A DNA stretch of 64,000 nucleotides from Candidatus Palauibacter rhopaloidicola (GTDB lineage: Bacteria > Gemmatimonadota > Gemmatimonadetes > Palauibacterales > Palauibacteraceae): the NCBI GenBank assembly GCA_026914155.1, contig JAPPGH010000039.1, forward strand, positions 218,172 to 282,171, written 5' to 3'. Shown here piece by piece: positions 44,669 through 53,381 of this stretch; positions within the stretch are counted from its first letter, which is position 1, and the number at the start of each line of letters is the position of its first letter. A model generated the notes under the pieces. That model searched no databases. It was not told the origin of the DNA and worked only from the letters and a program-made list of their open reading frames with translations. A program made the translations under genes and the position numbers.

Positions 44669-45667
44669 ATGTCGGCCGGCGAGATCTTATCGGGCGTGGC
44701 AGGGGAGGGCCACCGGAGACCGAACCCCTTCGCGGGCGGCGGCCTCGACCGCGCCACCCACCTCCGGTCCGACCCCCGGTGGCTCGCCGACCGGTTGTCC
44801 GACCCGGCCTCGCGCGTCGTCCCGGTGTCGCGCGAGCGCAGCCTGGTGTCCCAGGCGGCGCAGGAAGTCGCGGCGAAAGCGGACGGCCTGGCCTATCGGC
44901 CGGTACTTCTCCCGCCCGCCATCGCTGCCACCACGTCGGAACCACCCGAAGAATGGATCTTTCTTGGACTCGAAGGGGGATCGGACGGCGGCCGCGCACT
45001 GTTCGCCGCCGACGTGCCCGGGGAAGCCGGAGAAGGGCCGCCTTCCGACAGCCCGCTCGACGGAGCAGGCGAGTTCCTCGATCTCCGCGGGGTGGGGGCC
45101 ATGCTGGGGCAGGGAGACGGCTCGCTCCTGGCCTACGCCCGGGCGATCGTCACCTGGAGTCGCCGGCACCGCTTCTGCGGGACGTGCGGCGCTCCCACCC
45201 GGCCGGAGCAGGGGGGACACGTCCGGCGGTGCGGCCACGAGACGTGCGGAGTCGACCATTTTCCGCGCACGGATCCGGCCATCATCGTCCTCGTGACCGA
45301 CGGAGACCGCTGCCTGCTCGGGCGGAAGGACATCTGGCCGGAGGGCGTCTACTCCACGCTGGCCGGGTTCGTGGAGCCGGGCGAGAGCCTGTCGGAGGCC
45401 GTCGTCCGCGAGGTGAGGGAAGAGTCGGGGATCGAGGTGGGCTCGGTTCGGTATCGTTCGTCCCAGCCGTGGCCCTTCCCGGCGTCGCTGATGCTCGGCT
45501 TTCGGGCCGAGCGCGTGGGCGGCGAACTCACCGTCGCGCGGCAGGAACTCGTCGATGCGCGCTGGTTCGAGCGCGCCGACTTCGCCCGCCGCCGCGATAT
45601 CGGCCTCCGGCTCCCCGGCCGCGTCTCGATCTCACGTCGCCTCATCGAGGACTGGCTCGCCGGGTAG
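44669..45667 (+). CDS. nudC: NADH pyrophosphatase (NudC)
   Basis: NudC hydrolyses NADH and removes NAD caps from RNA. The 332-residue protein has the four-cysteine zinc ribbon (FCGTCGAPTRPEQGG...RCGHETCG), the HFPRTDPAIIVLVTDGDRCLLGRK strand, the Nudix box GFVEPGESLSEAVVREVREESGIEV and the NudC-specific SQPWPFPASLMLGF. The N-terminal domain (about 1-150) is longer than in E. coli. ATG 44669 fits the first conserved residues. Ends 31 bp from the convergent TolB-like gene. Confidence 0.95.
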   Translation: MSAGEILSGVAGEGHRRPNPFAGGGLDRATHLRSDPRWLADRLSDPASRVVPVSRERSLVSQAAQEVAAKADGLAYRPVLLPPAIAATTSEPPEEWIFLGLEGGSDGGRALFAADVPGEAGEGPPSDSPLDGAGEFLDLRGVGAMLGQGDGSLLAYARAIVTWSRRHRFCGTCGAPTRPEQGGHVRRCGHETCGVDHFPRTDPAIIVLVTDGDRCLLGRKDIWPEGVYSTLAGFVEPGESLSEAVVREVREESGIEVGSVRYRSSQPWPFPASLMLGFRAERVGGELTVARQELVDARWFERADFARRRDIGLRLPGRVSISRRLIEDWLAG

Positions 45668-45698
45668 CTGCCGGGAGCGCACTGGATGGGAACGCAGA

Positions 45699-47519
45699 CT
45701 AGTTCGCGCCGGTGCTTCCGGTGGCGAGTGCGACGACCTCGATGGCGGCCTCGCGCATCGTGACCGCGAGCGTGCGTCCGTCGGGGCTCACGCTCGGCTG
45801 GAGTGCGCCGAGCGCGCCGGTCGTCACCTGTTCGGTCGCGCCGGTGGCGATGTCCACCCGCCACACCTGGAAGGGCCCAACGCCGTCGTTGCGCGAGTAG
45901 AAAAGAGACGCGCCGTCGGCGCTCCACTCGGGCGCGCTGTACGGTTCGCCATTAACAAAGGAGACCACGGCCGTGGGGGTTCCTCCCGCGGTCGGCACCG
46001 TGTAGACGGTCGCGCGTCCGTCCTCGAACGAGCGTCCGTAGAAAGCCAGGCGCTCGCCGTCCGGCGAGAAACGGGCTCCCATGGCGTAACCCCGGAACCC
46101 GTCGAGCGGGACTCGGACGGGGTCGGCCGCCGCGCGCCCCGTAGCGGGATCGACGGCGACCGTGTACACGGACCCCGGGTTCCCCTCGAGCGGCGGACCG
46201 TGACTGCTGAAGGCGAGCGTCCGCCCGTCGGGGCTCCAATCCGGCTCGCCGGTGTCCGCGCCCGGCCCGAAGTGCGTGAGTCGCGTGGGTCGCTCGCTCC
46301 CGCCGACCGGGACAAGCCAGATGTCGTCGCTCTGCTCCATGTGCGAGTGGAAGGCGAGCCACCGGTCGTCGGACGACCACGCGGCTCCGTAGTCCTCGCC
46401 CTCCTCCGAGAGGAGCGTTCGGACGGTGCCGGTCGGGGCGCCCTCCGCATCGAGGTCAAGGACGCCAAGGTCGAAATCGATGGGCATGCGGACGCGCCGC
46501 CAGGAGAAAGTGATGAATCCCAGTGCCCTCCCGCCTGGGTGCCACGAAGGCAGGAAGGCGCTCGTGGGACCCGCCGTGGTCACGTCGGTGGGTTCCCCTC
46601 CGGACACGGGCACGAGGCCCACCGCGGTGCGCGTATGGTACACGCTGAGGGCGACGCGCCCGTCGGCGAGCGGTGTGACCGCGAGCACGTCACGGCCGCT
46701 GTGCTCCAGCCGTTCGGTCGGGCCTCCGTCCACCGGCACGCGCCAGGCGACAAAGAGAGAGTCGTCGATTCCCGCGGCCGCGAGATGGAGCGCTCCGCCC
46801 GTGGCGGACCACTCCACGCGGCGGTCCCATCCGAGCCGGAGGTCGGCGGCAAGCGTGCGCGTCTCGCCCGTCGCGATCTCCGTCACGGCGAGGTCCGCGC
46901 GTCTTCCCGCGGCGCGCAGGTATGCGACGGAGCGCCCGTCGGGCGATCGCACCGGCGCGACCCAGCCGCCGGCACGGTCGACGACGATCGATATCGCGCC
47001 CTCGACTCCCGGGGCATACGCGACCCACGCGGTATCGGCACCCGCGTATCGAAGCGCCGTCACCGTCCCGTCGGGCAGCAATCGCGGATAGTCGATGCGG
47101 GCGTCCCCGGGATCCACGATGCGCGACTCCCGGCCCGTGTCGGGGTCCAGGGTCCACGCTCCGTGACGGTCGGACTGGCGGTCGACGTAAACGATGCGCG
47201 AACCGTCGGGCGACCAGGTCACCCGCGTCCGTCCCCCCGGCGTCCTCGTCAGCGCGCGGCCGACCCCCGTCGCCACGTCGTAGACCGTCAGCGATCGCTT
47301 GTCCGCGGCATAGTCGGCGAAGACGACTCGATCGCCGGCGGGCGACGGAATGCCCGGGTAGGCATCGTAGAGGTCCGTATGGACGTGTCGTGCGAGCACG
47401 ACGTCCGAAGCGTCTCCGACGTCGCTTCCGCACGCCGCCGCCGCGAAGAACGGCACCGCCGCGAGACCGCGGTAAACCGCCGACCGACGCCGTCCTATCC
47501 GTCTCAGCAGTGTCTTCAC
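45699..47519 (-). CDS. TolB/PD40 beta-propeller lipoprotein
   Basis: The 606-residue protein has a lipoprotein-like N-terminus (GLAAVPFFAAAAC) and at least seven WD40-like/PD40 repeats with the VTWSPDGSRIVYVDR, PVRSPDGRSVAYL, PDWSPDGRTLAFSSHG, ARFSPDGERLAFYGR and PEWSADGASLFYSRND consensus. It resembles the TolB propeller or the N-terminal propeller of prolyl oligopeptidases, but no peptidase domain follows. GTG 47519 is the most likely start; the ribosome site is weak. It is divergent from the SusC gene over 160 bp, hence perhaps linked to that uptake system. Confidence 0.83.
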   Translation of the reverse strand: MKTLLRRIGRRRSAVYRGLAAVPFFAAAACGSDVGDASDVVLARHVHTDLYDAYPGIPSPAGDRVVFADYAADKRSLTVYDVATGVGRALTRTPGGRTRVTWSPDGSRIVYVDRQSDRHGAWTLDPDTGRESRIVDPGDARIDYPRLLPDGTVTALRYAGADTAWVAYAPGVEGAISIVVDRAGGWVAPVRSPDGRSVAYLRAAGRRADLAVTEIATGETRTLAADLRLGWDRRVEWSATGGALHLAAAGIDDSLFVAWRVPVDGGPTERLEHSGRDVLAVTPLADGRVALSVYHTRTAVGLVPVSGGEPTDVTTAGPTSAFLPSWHPGGRALGFITFSWRRVRMPIDFDLGVLDLDAEGAPTGTVRTLLSEEGEDYGAAWSSDDRWLAFHSHMEQSDDIWLVPVGGSERPTRLTHFGPGADTGEPDWSPDGRTLAFSSHGPPLEGNPGSVYTVAVDPATGRAAADPVRVPLDGFRGYAMGARFSPDGERLAFYGRSFEDGRATVYTVPTAGGTPTAVVSFVNGEPYSAPEWSADGASLFYSRNDGVGPFQVWRVDIATGATEQVTTGALGALQPSVSPDGRTLAVTMREAAIEVVALATGSTGAN

Positions 47520-47576
47520 CGGACGGAGACGATATTCCTGGTGCGCCGCGACCGGCAAGCAGCCGAGGCGGGCCCC

Positions 47577-47605
47577 TTTACGCCGGGTGCATCTGGACCT
47601 ATAAA
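47577..47605 (+). promoter_or_regulatory. Candidate sigma-70 promoter of the SusC/SusD locus
   Basis: TTTACG (47577-47582) and TATAAA (47600-47605) are separated by exactly 17 bp, matching 4 of 6 and 5 of 6 consensus positions. The box is about 75 bp before the SusC start in the divergent region shared with the TolB-like gene. Confidence 0.5.
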
Positions 47606-47679
47606 TCGTGGAACGAGTTGGCGGAATCGGGAGCGGGTCGTTCGGCTGCTTCCATCCCCTCCAGCGCAAGGAGCGCCAC

Positions 47680-50600
47680 ATGAAACGAATCGCCTCTAGC
47701 ACTATCCGTGCATGGGGAGTGGCCTTGGTTGCGCTCGCCTGCCTCGCGCCGGGCCTGAGTGGCCAGGCCGCGGGCAGCATCGCGGGCCGAGTGACCGAAG
47801 AAGGCTCCCTCCGACCCCTTTCGTCCGCGCAGGTGTTCATCGAAGGCACCGGCATCGGGACCTTCAGCAACGCCAGCGGAGACTTCGTGTTACTCAACGT
47901 ACCCGCCGGCGAGCAGACGGTGGTCGTTCGCCTGGTCGGCTACCGTCAGGCCTCCGAGGCCGTGACCGTCACCGCCGGCTCGACCGCGACGCTCGACTTC
48001 GCCCTCAATGTCACCGCGGTCCAGATGGACGAGATCGTCGTGACGGGCACCGGTGTCGCGACCGAGAAACGCAGGCTCGGCCACACGATCGCGACCCTGG
48101 ACGCCGCGGAGCTTGAGAACGCGCCGATCTCCGACTTCAGCCAGCTCATCGCGGGCCGCGAACCCGGAGTAGTGGCGCTGCCCTCGTCGGGCTACACGGG
48201 CGAAGGCGCCCGCATCCGCATCCGCGGGTCCGCGTCGCTGTCGCAGCTGAACGAACCCATCGTCTACGTGGACGGGATCCGCGTGGACCGCTCCGCCGTG
48301 CAGAGCTTCAACGGGCAGGGCAGCCCCTCCCGCCTCGACGACATCCCGCCCGAGTCCATCGAGCGCGTCGAGATCCTGAAGGGCGCCGCGGCCGCGACGC
48401 TGTACGGGACGGAAGCCTCGAACGGCGTGATTCAGATCTTCACGAAGCGCGGCACCATCGGGACCCCGCGCTTCACCTTCCGGGGCGACCTGACCGGGAT
48501 CTCCGTGCCGACCAACCGCATCCTGCCGGTGGCCGACTTCGCCGGCCGGGTCTGCGCGAGTCCCGGCTGCACGGGAGACGGCGACGCCGAGCGGCTGTCG
48601 GACGCCGTCAACCTGATGTCGACGCGCTGGGGACAGCCCGTGTCGCCCTGGGAGCCGGTCGAGCGCGACCTGATCCCCGATCTGCTCACCACGGGATTCG
48701 GCCAGACCTACTCCGGATCGCTCCAGGGCGGATCGAGCGTGTTCCAGTACTTCGCCTCCGCGCGCCTCGCCACCGAGGACGGGCCGTACGACGCGGCGAG
48801 GAACTTCGAGGTGGCGGAGGGGCTGGACCCGGAGAACGACACCAACCGCCGCGCATCGATCCACACCAACTTCACGCTGATCCCGACCAGCGATCTGCGC
48901 ATCGGCGTTACGACGCTCTATTCGGACATGGCGCACCACACGCCCGACAACTCGAACAACATCTACGGCGTGTTCTCATCGGCGCTCATGTCGCAGCTGC
49001 GGCTCGCCAACGCCGACCCGGAACTCGGGCAGATCAACTACTACGGCCAGCCGGCGTTCGCGACGCTGCGCGAGAACGCCTACCAGCTGAACTTCGTGAA
49101 CTCGCAGCACTTCGCGGGGTCCACGAACATCGACTTCTCGCCCACCGAAGCGTTCAACATCAACGGAACCTTCGGGATCGACTTCACATCCGACGACGCG
49201 GTCAGTTTCCGGCCGTATCGGTGGAACGTGGACGGCTTCTCGGGCTCGACCCCGGACGGGAGCCGGAACGTCCAGGAGAACCGCAGCCGCGAGCTCACGG
49301 CCGACATCAAGGGATCGTACGTCTTCAGGACTCCTCGGCTCGATAACACGCTGCTGTTCGGCGGCCAGGGCTTCCTGCGCCAGTCGCAGTCGGCAGGTGG
49401 GCAGGGACGCGACTTCCCCGGTCCCGGCCTGGAGACGCTTTCGGCGCTGGGCTCCGAGTCCTCGTTCGAGAACTGGCTCCGGGTGACGCAGATCGGCGGC
49501 TACGTGCAGGATCAGATCGGGTGGGACAACTGGCTCTTCCTCACCGTGGGCGCTCGCCTGGATGCCAACTCGGCGTTCGGCGAGGCGTTCAACACCGCCC
49601 TCTATCCCAAGGCGAACTTCGCGATCGTCCCGAGCGAACAGTGGGACAGCGAGGTCTTCTCGTCGATGCGGATCAAGGGAGCCTACGGAACGTCCGGGCT
49701 GCAGCCGGGCGCCTTCGACAAGTTCACGACCTTCTCGTCGCTGGGCACGGAGGTAGGTCCCGGCGTCCAGCCGTCGAATCTCGGCAACGAACAGTTGAAG
49801 CCCGAGGTGTCCACGGAGCTGGAGTTCGGGATCGACCTGGGCCTCTTCAACGACCGGTGGTCCGTCGAGGCGACCTATTGGGATCGCGTGGTCACCGACG
49901 CCATGGTCGCGCGCCAGTTCCCGGTCACGGGCGGGTTCACGCAGACCCAGCTCGACAACATCGGCGAGGTGACGGCGCACGGCGTCGAGTTCGGGATCCG
50001 CGGCAACCTGATCCAGGCGCGGGACATCTCGCTCAACGTCTTCGCGAACACGGCCTTCCTGTCCGAGAAGATCACGGACATGGGGGGAGCGCCTCCGCTG
50101 AAGACCGGCGGCAGCTACCCGCGCTACCGCAACTACCTGGTGGAGGGCTTCACGCCGGGCGCCTTCTTCGGCGCGAAGGTCGCCGATGTGGCGATCCCGC
50201 TGAACATCCTCGATCCGGTCGACGGCCAGTGCGTGGTGCCGACGCGCGATCAGGCGCTCGCGTACTTCAGTCAGCCGCGCAATCCCAACAGCTTCAAGCC
50301 GCTGGCGATCGGCAACGAGGACTTCGGAGTGCCCAACGGAGGGCTGGCGTCGCACAACTGCGGAGCGGGATTGCTCGACACGCACCTCGGCGACCCCACT
50401 CCGGACTTCGCGGGCTCCTTCGGCTTCGATCTCGCGTTCCTGGGCAACTTCCAGTTGACGACGCTCATGGAGTACAAGTTCGGCCACCAGGTGCAGGATC
50501 TGTCGGGCATGTTCCGGCGCGCTAACAACTTCATCGGGCGCAACACGCCGCGCTCGGCCGAACTGTACGCCACGATGCTGAACCCGGGCTCGTCGGCGGA

Positions 50601-50952
50601 CGAGCGGCTCGATGCGGCGGTCGCCTGGGCCCACGAAGTCGAGGGTCTCTCGCCGATGAGCGGCATGAACGGGATCTACGATGCCGACTGGATCCAGTGG
50701 CGCGAGCTGTCGCTCAGCTACCGGGTGCCGGCCACGTTCGTCCAGCGCTGGGGCTTCTCGGCCGCTACGGTGAACATGGGCGTGCGCAACCTGCTGCTCT
50801 TCATGCTGGGCGATTACCCCGGCATGGACCCGGAGGGCAACGTCCTCGGGCGCTGCAACGGAGGCCTCAACTGCAACTTCCTGAATTCGACGGAAGGCTG
50901 GGGCATTCCGGTGCCGCGGCGCTTCACGATGTCCGTGCGCGTCACTTTCTAG
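47680..50952 (+). CDS. SusC/RagA-family TonB-linked outer-membrane transporter
   Basis: The 1090-residue protein has a signal peptide ending GLSGQ, a carboxypeptidase-regulatory-like N-domain (GSIAGRVTEEGSLRPLSSAQV), the TonB-box-like MDEIVVTGTG, a plug domain (VYVDGIRVDRS, GAAAATLYGTEASNGVIQI) and a long barrel ending RRFTMSVRVTF with a C-terminal Phe. SusC proteins import large nutrients such as glycans or peptides with a SusD lid, powered by TonB. AAGGAG stands upstream of ATG 47680. It is followed by susD-like and two lipoprotein genes in one unit. Confidence 0.95.
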   Translation: MKRIASSTIRAWGVALVALACLAPGLSGQAAGSIAGRVTEEGSLRPLSSAQVFIEGTGIGTFSNASGDFVLLNVPAGEQTVVVRLVGYRQASEAVTVTAGSTATLDFALNVTAVQMDEIVVTGTGVATEKRRLGHTIATLDAAELENAPISDFSQLIAGREPGVVALPSSGYTGEGARIRIRGSASLSQLNEPIVYVDGIRVDRSAVQSFNGQGSPSRLDDIPPESIERVEILKGAAAATLYGTEASNGVIQIFTKRGTIGTPRFTFRGDLTGISVPTNRILPVADFAGRVCASPGCTGDGDAERLSDAVNLMSTRWGQPVSPWEPVERDLIPDLLTTGFGQTYSGSLQGGSSVFQYFASARLATEDGPYDAARNFEVAEGLDPENDTNRRASIHTNFTLIPTSDLRIGVTTLYSDMAHHTPDNSNNIYGVFSSALMSQLRLANADPELGQINYYGQPAFATLRENAYQLNFVNSQHFAGSTNIDFSPTEAFNINGTFGIDFTSDDAVSFRPYRWNVDGFSGSTPDGSRNVQENRSRELTADIKGSYVFRTPRLDNTLLFGGQGFLRQSQSAGGQGRDFPGPGLETLSALGSESSFENWLRVTQIGGYVQDQIGWDNWLFLTVGARLDANSAFGEAFNTALYPKANFAIVPSEQWDSEVFSSMRIKGAYGTSGLQPGAFDKFTTFSSLGTEVGPGVQPSNLGNEQLKPEVSTELEFGIDLGLFNDRWSVEATYWDRVVTDAMVARQFPVTGGFTQTQLDNIGEVTAHGVEFGIRGNLIQARDISLNVFANTAFLSEKITDMGGAPPLKTGGSYPRYRNYLVEGFTPGAFFGAKVADVAIPLNILDPVDGQCVVPTRDQALAYFSQPRNPNSFKPLAIGNEDFGVPNGGLASHNCGAGLLDTHLGDPTPDFAGSFGFDLAFLGNFQLTTLMEYKFGHQVQDLSGMFRRANNFIGRNTPRSAELYATMLNPGSSADERLDAAVAWAHEVEGLSPMSGMNGIYDADWIQWRELSLSYRVPATFVQRWGFSAATVNMGVRNLLLFMLGDYPGMDPEGNVLGRCNGGLNCNFLNSTEGWGIPVPRRFTMSVRVTF

Positions 50953-50974
50953 ATCCAAGCGGGAGAACCATATC

Positions 50975-52306
50975 ATGAGGAATCGAAATATGAAGGCCTG
51001 GTTGGCCGCGCCTCTTTTGGCCGCTTTCACGCTTGGGTGCGGCGACCTGCTGGACGTCAACAATCCCAACGACCTGGTCGAGGAGGACATCCGCCAGGAG
51101 GCCGCCGCCGCCGCCGTCGTGAACGGAACGCTCACGCTCGTGGCGTCTTCCGTGTCCCAGTCCTGGCAGCCGTACCTGGTGACGTCCGACGAGATGCGCT
51201 GGATCGGCTCCAGGGATGCCTGGCTGTCGCTCGATCTGGGATTCGTGGATGATCCGCTGAACGAGTTCATCGATGGCCCGTTCCCGGCCATGGGACAGGC
51301 CCGGTGGATGAGCGACGAAGCCATCGAAATCGTCCAGGAGCACCTCAGCAACAACCCATCCACCGCGATCAAGAGCGATCTGGCGCGCGCCTACCTGTAC
51401 TCCGGCATCATCTACATGGTGATCGGGGAGATCCAGGAGGACTTCGCGTTCTCGGACAAGACGGAGAGCGGACCTCCGGTCGGACCGGCCAATATGCATC
51501 AGGTCCTGGACGGCGCGATCGACAGGTTCTCCTCGGCCATCTCCGGCTTCAACGAGGTGGGGGCCACGGACATGGCGACGCAGGCCAGGGCGCTCCGCGC
51601 TCGCGCCAGACAGTCCCGCGCGATATGGGACGCGATCAACCCGTCGCCATCCGGGAACGGTCTGGTGGCCTCCGCCGAGGCCGGCGCGGACGCCAGTGCG
51701 GTGCTGGCGAGCGTCCAGCCGGACTGGACGTACAACCTGACATTCTCGAGTGCCAGCAGGTCCAACTCGATGGCGTCCTGGGTCAACGACCGCAAGGAGA
51801 ACCAGATCGACCTTTCGATCGCCACGGTCGACGACCAGAACGACATCAACGGCATCGCGCTCCAGGATCCCATCGACAACGTCGACGATCCGGCCGTCAT
51901 CAAGTGGCTGAACCAGTGGAAGGGCGGCAGCTATCTCGACAAGGGCGGAATCTATCCACCCTTGACGGTCGCCTCTGCCCGGATGATGCACCTGATTCTG
52001 GCCGAGAACGCGTTGGCGGGCGGGGATTCCAACGGCTTCGCCATGCACATCAACAACATCCGCGCGCTGGACGGCCTGACGCCGTACTCCGGCCAGATCT
52101 CCGAGATGGAGATGCTTCAGCACACGCGACGGGTGAACGTGCTGTTGCAGGGCCTCCGTCTGGCGGACATGTACAGGTGGGGCCTCACGGATCCCAAGTG
52201 GCAGGGCGCGGCCGCCGCGTCCAACGCTCCGGGCACGATGCTCCCGATTTCGATCATCGAACTGCGGGCGAACTGCCACCTGAACGGACTGGGTTGCGGA
52301 GGTTGA
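50975..52306 (+). CDS. SusD/RagB-family substrate-binding lipoprotein
   Basis: The 443-residue lipoprotein (AAPLLAAFTLGCGDLLDVNNPND) has the SusD TPR-like helical body (IKSDLARAYLYSGIIYMVIGEIQEDF...ATDMATQARALRARARQ) and the late LLQGLRLADMYRWGL. It would form the lid over the SusC barrel. GGGAG precedes ATG 50975, 22 bp after the SusC stop. Its TGA overlaps the ATG of the next gene. Substrate cannot be inferred. Confidence 0.92.
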   Translation: MRNRNMKAWLAAPLLAAFTLGCGDLLDVNNPNDLVEEDIRQEAAAAAVVNGTLTLVASSVSQSWQPYLVTSDEMRWIGSRDAWLSLDLGFVDDPLNEFIDGPFPAMGQARWMSDEAIEIVQEHLSNNPSTAIKSDLARAYLYSGIIYMVIGEIQEDFAFSDKTESGPPVGPANMHQVLDGAIDRFSSAISGFNEVGATDMATQARALRARARQSRAIWDAINPSPSGNGLVASAEAGADASAVLASVQPDWTYNLTFSSASRSNSMASWVNDRKENQIDLSIATVDDQNDINGIALQDPIDNVDDPAVIKWLNQWKGGSYLDKGGIYPPLTVASARMMHLILAENALAGGDSNGFAMHINNIRALDGLTPYSGQISEMEMLQHTRRVNVLLQGLRLADMYRWGLTDPKWQGAAAASNAPGTMLPISIIELRANCHLNGLGCGG

Positions 52307-52782
52307 TGTCAGGGGGGAGGCGGCGGGTCGCACCCGCCGCCTCTGCCACCCCCTTTGTGGGACTGCCGCTCCTGCTGGCGGCGATCGCCCTTGGCGGGTG
52401 CTCGGAGATATTCGATGACCCGACGCCCGAGAACATCTATTTCGAGATGCGGGGCGAGGCGGGCGACCGGGTCAGGGCGATCTACTCCACGCAGTTCGTG
52501 GCCGGCCGCAACGAGTTTGGGGTCACGCGGGTGCAGGTTGTCCGGTCGGACACGGTCATTCACGAGATCCCCTTCCGGAGAGCGATGGATATTTCCATCG
52601 ACCGGCGCTGGTTCGTCCAGGCGGAGTCACTGGGTGGGGATACGCTTTCCGTCCAGGTCATCGTGAACGTGGACGACCGCGGTCTCGTGAACGAAGCCGG
52701 CGGGATATTTCCCGGCGAACCTTGGCATTTTGTCTACGCGTTCAACCAACTCCTGACACGAGACCTCGATGTTGAGTTCTGA
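52306..52782 (+). CDS. Small lipoprotein in the SusCD operon
   Basis: The 158-residue protein has a lipoprotein signal (LPLLLAAIALGGC) and a short beta-rich mature part (YFEMRGEAGDRVRAIYSTQFVAGRN...VQVVRSDTVIHEIPF). No family is known to me. ATG 52306 shares bases with the SusD stop (TGATG), with GGAGG just upstream. It overlaps the next gene by 14 bp. A surface accessory of the SusCD complex is likely by context only. Confidence 0.75.
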   Translation: MSGGRRRVAPAASATPFVGLPLLLAAIALGGCSEIFDDPTPENIYFEMRGEAGDRVRAIYSTQFVAGRNEFGVTRVQVVRSDTVIHEIPFRRAMDISIDRRWFVQAESLGGDTLSVQVIVNVDDRGLVNEAGGIFPGEPWHFVYAFNQLLTRDLDVEF

Positions 52783-53350
52783 CTTTCCGCCGAGCGGTGG
52801 AGCACGTGGAGCACGGCGGCAGCGACAGCGACAGTGGCTCGTCGCCTTTCTGGGGGCCGTGCTCGCGGTGCCGGGGTGCTACTCCTACCGGCTCGTGGAG
52901 GACGCACCCGTGGGCGCGGTGGCCAGGCTGCGCGTACCGATCCAGTCCGCGATCGTCGATCCCAACTCGCCTCCCGGCACGGTCGCGATCGAGGGAAAGG
53001 TCATCAGCGTGGGCGATACGATCGAGTTCGAAGCAAGCACCCGGCACACCCTCGGCCTGTTCCAGGACGTCGTGCAGTACGACACCCTTCGCGTGGCCCG
53101 GGACGGTGTGTCGAGCATCGAGGTGCGCGAATTCTCGACGACGAAGAGCGTCCTGCTCGGGGCCGGGATCGTGGCGGGAACGGCGGCCCTGGCTGCCGCC
53201 GCGGCGGGGGTCGGCGGAGGCGATGCCGGAGAGGTGCCGGGCACCCTACCGCCGCAGAATGCCAGAGTAGTGGGCGTTTCGGTACCGGTGAGCGCGATCG
53301 GACGCTGGTTCGGACGCGCGATACCCTCCGTCCTGGGGATGAGGCCCTGA
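52769..53350 (+). CDS. Lipoprotein with C-terminal hydrophobic segment, SusCD operon end
   Basis: The 193-residue protein has a lipoprotein signal (LVAFLGAVLAVPGCYSY), a beta-barrel-like middle (GTVAIEGKVISVGDTIEFEA...DTLRVARDGVSSIEVREF) and a Gly/Ala-rich hydrophobic stretch (SVLLGAGIVAGTAALAAAAA) that may be a membrane hairpin or helix. Unnamed family. Its ATG lies within the end of the preceding gene. It is the last gene of the locus before the convergent GcvT-like gene. Confidence 0.75.
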   Translation: MLSSDFPPSGGARGARRQRQRQWLVAFLGAVLAVPGCYSYRLVEDAPVGAVARLRVPIQSAIVDPNSPPGTVAIEGKVISVGDTIEFEASTRHTLGLFQDVVQYDTLRVARDGVSSIEVREFSTTKSVLLGAGIVAGTAALAAAAAGVGGGDAGEVPGTLPPQNARVVGVSVPVSAIGRWFGRAIPSVLGMRP

Positions 53351-53381
53351 CGGAGCAGGCCGGCGCCGTTCACCGCGTCGG

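Noticed and set aside
48976..51372. Long minus-strand open frame opposite SusC/SusD
   Set aside because: Same shadow effect; the plus-strand proteins have full domain structures.
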